A stretch of DNA of 64,000 nucleotides from Uloborus plumipes. Lineage: Eukaryota > Arthropoda > Arachnida > Araneae > Uloboridae. The stretch is from positions 45,989-109,988 of the forward strand of contig JAXGGA010003035.1 of NCBI GenBank assembly GCA_038373865.1. The letters run 5' to 3'. A program made the position numbers and the translations under genes. How positions within the stretch are numbered: the first letter of the stretch is position 1; every line of letters starts with the position of its first letter. The notes under the pieces were generated by a model. It was not told the origin of the DNA and did not search any database. It was given only the letters and a program-made list of their open reading frames with translations. Below are positions 58,866 to 64,000 of this stretch, in pieces.

Positions 58866-61204
58866 GGGTGATCCAGAACTGTATGGAAAGAAATAAACTT
58901 TGTATTTTTGTGCGTCTTACCCTCTTATTTTGTGCCACTATATACACTGATTATTTGTGCAAAATTTTGACAAAATATATTAATATGTAGAGGTCGCTCA
59001 AACGCCTTGAAATTTCGTGATATTGACAAAAACGTGAACGTAAATAATATGTATGAAAATAAGTAGCCTTTTTATTTTTGTTCGTCTTACCGTCTTATTT
59101 AGGCCTTTATGTACACTGACTTATTTGCCCAAAATTTTAGTAAACTATATTTACATTTAGGATTACTTCAAATTTTGTGATAGTGGCACAAATGCGAATT
59201 TAAATAATAATAATAAAGTTACTTTATTGTTTTTTTATATCACTGAAGAAAAAAACCGTGCAATCTCAAAATGAACTATATATCTGAAAAACCAATGAAA
59301 TGCAGAATAGTATGAAAACTAATCAAGTATGGAAAAAATATAAAAAACAAATTTAAATATATTAAATAAAGAGTAATTCGCTCATTAATTTTTGCAATAC
59401 TTTTTAAGGTTACCTTTTTACAACGTTGAAACCTTTTCTGTGTTCCTGTACCACTTCAAAAAGACACTGTCTTTGCTTTTCGTCGTTAGTGATAGTCTTA
59501 ACAAATGCTTCAATAAGGGCCACGCCACGCTCCGTATTGTCGTTTACAATCCTCAGTTTCTTTGGTAGTACAAAGACTTGTTGGTAGCTATCTTGAAGAT
59601 TCCAATGCTCAGGATCAAACAGCTGATATATTTTGAGTTTCTTCTTTATATGAATTAGGACGCTGAAAATGTTCCAAATCATTTCTCAGTGCTTGCACAA
59701 AAAGGGTTGCTGGAAACCCAGTTCTTAGATATTCTTTCCCATTAAAGATAAGAATGTGAAATAAATCACATTCATATGTTACGAATAAATTTTCTTCGTC
59801 CGGCTGGAAGTTTAAACTGGTTGTGAAATATCCATAACTTGAAGGCGTAAAGAATCTTTGACACAGATATAACACGAGGAACAGCTCCTGGGATACGAGA
59901 ACATACACCAAGACAAGGTGCTCCACTCAAGAAAATCGCACTAAGCTCTAGTATTTTCCTTTTGCATGGGTCATCAGAAGTTGACTTTGCGCAACTTCCA
60001 TTACTAGTCGCACGTTCCTCTGAATTGGCTACCAACTCCTCAACCTCACCGTTTCTCACTCCAGGTTTAAAATTAGAATGTTCTATTCTTGATTATGATT
60101 GCTGAAACCGCTTAAAAAGCAGTATTGTAGATCCAATGGTAGTGGATGGTTTCACGCAATTGCGTGAACATCGCATCTGACATTGCACGCAATCAAATAC
60201 CCCAATTTCACCTATTTCTTAGTTTATCGGTTAAATATAGAGACCAAGACTAGAATAGACTTCGATTGTAATACCACGGAAAACACAATGTCTAAAATAT
60301 AATGGCGGAACCACAATATAAAAGTTGCTTCCCTAGTTGTTTTTCCCAAGTTCAAACATGTTCCAACTTGAGTACCAGCACTGAATGTCGTATCGAAACA
60401 CATACCACGTACGAGCTCAGTAAGTTCCATATATTTAACTGGTTATCGTACAACAGCATTTGCCGTAGCAATTCCAGTGCCTGACTAATTTACTAGAACC
60501 CAGGAGTAAATCATCAATGCTTGTGGTCCTGATACTAATACTGGTATGAAACCCGCCGATCCTCCTTCATTTTCCCAATATATTTTGCATAAGTGTTTCG
60601 TTCCAGTGAACTGCCAAACGACTTTTGTAAGTTAACGGCGGATTCAGAGCGAATAGTTTGTCTTTACCGTTTTATGGACGTTGTCAAATCCTCCCCATTT
60701 TGACCCATACTTTGTACTGTAGCAGCTACTATCAGAGTGGCTTTCTGTCACTTATATTGGGCCCTGTCTAGAGTGGATGCTAGGTGTTTTAGCCGAATAA
60801 ACTCATACACCTCAAACAACCGAAAAGAAAACAGAAACCACAGCCCGAGCTTGCAGCTACATTTTCTACCCAAACTCAGGTAAGAGATGATGCAGCTTAG
60901 GAGCGGGGGGGGAGGTCGTTACAACTCACTTTGAGCTATTATTTTATTGACTAATTACTTAGTAGAGTAAACTAACATTTTAAATTATTCCATTTTATAT
61001 GAAGAACAATATTATTTTGGGTAATGAAGTTATATACTCCAACTCTCGAAATTGCTAATTTTCAACAGAATTCGATCGCGTTGAGCGACCTCTAAATATT
61101 ATTCAATTAAGCTAAAATTTTACATACATCACATTCATGAATAGTGTAAAAAAACTGTGGGGTAAGACCAAAGAAATTCAAAAAAAATTTTTTTTGAATC
61201 ACCC
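58866..61204 (-). mobile_element. 2.3-kb TIR transposon of unassigned family
   Basis: TA-flanked inverted ends GGGTGATCCA and GGGTGATTCA (58866 and, inverted, 61204) continue for about 150-200 bp as diverged inverted repeats sharing GTCTTACCC and AGAGGTCGCTCAA.CGC. The left side has a second related unit near 59050, a partial duplication. The interior carries a decayed gene on the minus strand whose conserved blocks recur in many arthropod transposon-like proteins. Confidence 0.75.
59405..60870 (-). pseudogene. Transposon-encoded protein of unnamed arthropod family, decayed
   Basis: Blocks in order on the minus strand: GTGIATANAV (about 60480); MELTELVRGMCFDTTFSAGT with GTCLNLGK (60430-60350); WFRHYILDIVF; then SRIPGAVPRVISVSKILYAF and KLWIFHNQFKL (about 59910-59800); LRTGFPATLFVQALRNDLEH (about 59700); and FDPEHWNLQDSYQQVFVLPK, KLRIVNDNTERGVALIEAF and QRQCLFEVVQEHRKGFNVVK, ending in TAA near 59410. 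The CFDTT...G.C and VNDTAERGVALI..F...E.Q...L.VV.EHR motifs are ones I remember from repetitive arthropod proteins, but I cannot name the family. Frame changes between blocks make it a pseudogene. The enclosing TIRs suggest it is the element's transposase. Confidence 0.7.
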
Positions 61205-61206
61205 TA

Positions 61207-62399
61207 ATCCACATAGAAATTTAAGTGCTGAGGAAATTCGATGTTTACTTTTTTATATCATTAAAATGTTTTAACTTTTATCTTTTCAATCATATATCAC
61301 ACTTGTTTATCAAAAAAGCAGAAACATCAGAACTTTTTGTTCTTTCCTAAGCATTCATCATGTCCATTATATGAAGGCAATCTTTAAATGCGTTTTTCTT
61401 GAAACATGAATTCTTCACGCTCATGTTCATTTTCTCATTACCTATCACACCTACAGGGGAAATTTTTTAATGACGCTTATATTATGCAGTTTTATAGATT
61501 TTAACTCAAGGATTTGACGATAGATTGATAAATATTTTTATGGAGTCAAAAAATCATCAAACATAATTAAAAATTAACAATAATTTAAAAGTTTTTTTCA
61601 GAAAAATATTAAATATAATATATTATTTCCACTTAGAGAGAAATGGACGAGTGAAAGTATGCAAAACATATGTTAAAGTATGCTAACATGTATAAAATTT
61701 CCTTAGATCTTCTTTTCACCATTTCCGAGAAAAGGTACATTAAGTTGGTGACTTCAGCATGGCGGAGATGTGGCTTACCCGGCTTACTCCTTAAGACAAT
61801 TAGTGGGAGACAAGATTTTCTCCCACGAAATAATAAAAAGCTCTTTTAAACAAATAAAATAACAATAAATTTTGAAAATGAAAGTAATACTATTGTTTCA
61901 TAGAAAAATATTTATGAAGTAGTAATGTACAATGAAATACCATTCATTTAATATGGGTGCTTAAATATAATAAATGAAACATTCCAACTAATAAAAGAAA
62001 AGTGCACCCAAATTTGCAGTAAATTGCAATAACACGTTTCGGGGTTCGGTGGATGAAAAGACATCCGAAAAACACGTTTGTGTTGGATGTGTTTTTTCCA
62101 GTAGATCACTTCTTTTAAAATAAAAACGTGGTTTCTTGCAACGGCGAAATAGGTGTCTGCAATTTATTACAAATGTGCTTATACTTTCGCTCTATTTTAT
62201 CTTTTACTTCTACATATGTGTTTCTTACTCCTACTGATATTGTATGGAAGTAATTAGTAAACGAATGCTCAATTCATACTTAATAACAAAAAAATACGGC
62301 ATGACATGCGTCTGTGAAAAACTAAACTAAATTACTTCTTGACTATTTATATGAAATAATATTAGATTTAAGTAAAAGAACTAAAAGAAAATTTAACAT
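61207..62399. other. AT-rich DNA with a weak inverted repeat
   Basis: Positions 62013-62172 carry inverted TTGCAGTAAATTGCAATAAC / GTCTGCAATTTATTAC phrases with an internal GGATGAAAAGACATCC hairpin, probably a small MITE. No gene is seen. Confidence 0.45.
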
Positions 62400-62590
62400 A
62401 CTGCAAAAAATGAACTGTTGTTCTCACAGTCTAATACTGGAAGCCGAGGTTCTAATTTAAAACTAAAATGTACAGTAATAAACTGTAAAACTAGCAATTT
62501 TACTGCTTCTTACTGTAAAAATTTTTACAGTATATTGCCACAAAATTTAGCTGTATTATACTGTAAAAACAACATTCATATTTTACAGTG
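62400..62590. mobile_element. ACTGTAAAA-family MITE, copy 8 (monomer)
   Basis: Begins ACTGCAAAAAATGAACTGTT and ends ACTGTAAAAACAACATTCAT followed by TTTTACAGTG. 191 bp and close to a minimal full unit. The 80-codon ORF at 62418 reads through it and is not a gene. Confidence 0.87.
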
Positions 62591-62789
62591 TAAAAAAATT
62601 AAGAATTACTATTTCAACAATGTTTACGAAATTATTTCATTAAAAGTGGTTACATTCTAATAGACAATGCTTTGCACAAGAAAATCACCGACAAAGATGA
62701 AAGAATAGACAACTTTTTCGCGCCAATACCTTAGAGACAGCGTGGGGGCAAACACAGTCAGTAAAAATAAATGTCGCGGAAATGGAACC

Positions 62790-62990
62790 GCGATGACGAC
62801 AGAAAGCGAAAGACCAAAAAAAAAAAGGCGAATGACGAAATTGGCTGATGTCCGGAGTTGTCGAGTCAGCTCTAGGCATTAGAGCCTCAACAAAACAACA
62901 TTTACTAAGGATAACGGAAAACAAACATCTTTCACTTGGCTCTTCTTGGGTGATCAAGTTTGTAAAACTCGATTCGTTCGGTCCTGGTGT
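62790..62990. repeat. Dispersed repeat, copy 2 (related to 58085-58290)
   Basis: The counterpart of the region near 58.1 kb, with the same ordered phrases on the same strand. It is less AT-rich than its surroundings. A 112-codon minus-strand ORF here has no counterpart in the other copy. Confidence 0.5.
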
Positions 62991-63209
62991 TCTTCGGTTC
63001 TGAAGAATAATAAGTCCTGACACATTTTTCAGAGCTATACATGATAAAATGATGTTATTTGCTCATTTTTTCCCTCTGATGTATTACGAGTAATTTGACC
63101 TAATTGTTAACAGAAAGTCGGGAAATAAGTACATAAAACTGTTTCGGCTTTTCTTGTATTAAAAAAACATTCAACTGCAACTTTTTTGTTTAAACATATG
63201 ACTCTTCTC

Positions 63210-63690
63210 TTCTCTAATAATAAAGCTAAAGGTGGGTCTGTCTTTTCTTCTTCCTGTCTGTCTGTGAATCACGTAGCGCCAAAACCGTTCGATCAATTTT
63301 CTTAAAATTTGGCACAAAATTAGTTCGTAGCATTGGTGTGTGCACTACGAAGCGTTTTTTCGAAAATTCTATTTCGTTCGCTTTCTTTTCTAATACTTTG
63401 CTCATTTTCATACAAATTCGACAAAATGGGGAAGAAATATTTCATGCACATTTTCAAGTCTTATGTCATTCAAAAGCTTGAAATTTTCCGCTAAAAATTA
63501 TACCAGTTTGAAGTTTCTAGGAGCATTAGAAGAGTTGTAATAATTGTTTTTAGAACCCCGGAAATTCAAGGCTTACCTTGAGCAAAGTAAGCCAAACGGG
63601 ATTCTAAAATGGTTAAGCTCAAGAATAAAATTTGAAAATAAAGAGGTAATGAATTAATTTATCAATCGAAATCAACTTAACCATAAATGG
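63210..63690 (-). mobile_element. ACTAGC-family repeat, diverged 3' part (copy D)
   Basis: The reverse complement of this stretch aligns with the last ~430 bp of the repeats ending at 24431 and 26155: GTTGATTTCGATTGATAAA, CCATTTTAGAATC, TAAGCCTTGAATTTCCGGGG, GACTTGAAAATGTGCATGAA, GAACTAATTTTGTGCCAAAT, ACCGTTTTGGCGCTACGTGA, ACAGACAGACAG, then TTATTATTAGAGA. Indels not in multiples of three show that the frame open in the other two copies is not conserved. Confidence 0.85.
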
Positions 63691-63763
63691 ATTAAGGTAA
63701 CTTACCTCTTCAAAATTAACAATTAAAAGTCCCGTAAATTATTGCAGATAAAGATGGAATTGT

Positions 63764-63937
63764 TTCGCACGTGACGTTCATGTATTTTATTAAAAAGTAG
63801 CAATTTTAAAGGGTAATGAGCGAACTTTTGTTGGTTAAGAAATCACAAACCGGTGAGAGATTTCTTATGCAAAGAACTTTGTTCATTACCTTATAAAATG
63901 ATTACTTTTTGATGAAATATATGACTCTCACGGGTGG
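63764..63937. mobile_element. Short foldback/MITE with ~65-bp arms
   Basis: The left arm GTGACGTTCATGTATTTTAT, then TAAAAAGTAGCAATTTTAA and GGGTAATGA, is mirrored by the right TCATTACCTTATAAAATGAT, then TACTTTTTGATGAAATATAT and GACTCTCAC. The loop is about 40 bp. Non-coding; family unassigned. Confidence 0.72.
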
Positions 63938-64000
63938 GACAAAAATTTGGACCGTTGAAAGGTAAGAATGTACTATAACTCCGTAAATTGTTTTCACAAT

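Noticed and set aside
59930..59990. Minus-strand CTGATGACCCATGCAAAAGGAAAA considered as a hammerhead
   Set aside because: Stem II is only 2 pairs, the GAAA is displaced, and the stretch is explained as decayed coding sequence.

Overview
The window is AT-rich eukaryotic DNA with long introns, microsatellites and a very high density of transposon remnants. The one intact protein-coding locus is an arthropod-type three-Ig-domain cell-adhesion gene of the lachesin/DIP (Dpr-interacting protein) family on the minus strand. With tRNA-derived SINEs, mariner, Tigger-like, piggyBac-like and Helitron relics, this points to an arthropod with a large repeat-rich genome. A chelicerate, perhaps a spider, is my best guess, but the taxon is inference. 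No bacterial genes, rRNA, functional tRNA or CRISPR array is visible. LAYOUT. 1-5 kb: a 30-bp-TIR MITE, a 0.65-kb foldback element, a degenerate ~150-bp tandem array and a pogo-like MITE. 5.9-10 kb: the first copy of the abundant 'ACTGTAAAA' MITE, an old TIR element, and a 2.1-kb Tigger/pogo-like transposon with perfect 24-bp TIRs and a broken transposase. 11.4-14.2 kb: an ACTAGC-headed repeat, a second 0.65-kb foldback and a rearranged mariner. 14-22 kb: mostly unique AT-rich DNA. 22.5-26.2 kb: two near-identical 1.57-kb ACTAGC-headed repeats. The first is nested in a MITE, and a recognisable decayed hammerhead ribozyme lies between them. 26.6-37 kb: MITEs, two TTAA-flanked piggyBac-like MITEs, a CpG-rich inverted repeat and a pair of inverted CAGTGAACTC elements. 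38.0-49.3 kb: five exons of the Ig gene, read right to left: Ig1 in two exons, Ig2 in two, Ig3 in one. All splice sites and phases agree and there are no stops. The introns hold a 1.5-kb Tc1-like foldback and more MITEs. The signal-peptide exon and the C-terminal exon were not found. 50.7-52.7 kb: a Helitron helicase relic beside a 305-bp tandem array. 54.7-56.3 kb: two tRNA-derived SINEs, one inserted in the catalytic motif of a mariner-like transposase pseudogene. 58.9-61.2 kb: a 2.3-kb TIR transposon with a decayed gene of an unnamed arthropod transposon-protein family. The window ends with another MITE, a diverged ACTAGC-family copy and a foldback. HOW THE PARTS RELATE. The Ig gene is the only locus under visible coding constraint. 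Almost everything else is mobile-element sediment. Nested insertions (piggyBac-like MITE in MITE, ACTAGC repeat in MITE, SINE in mariner) allow relative dating. The hammerhead core is the least expected signal.
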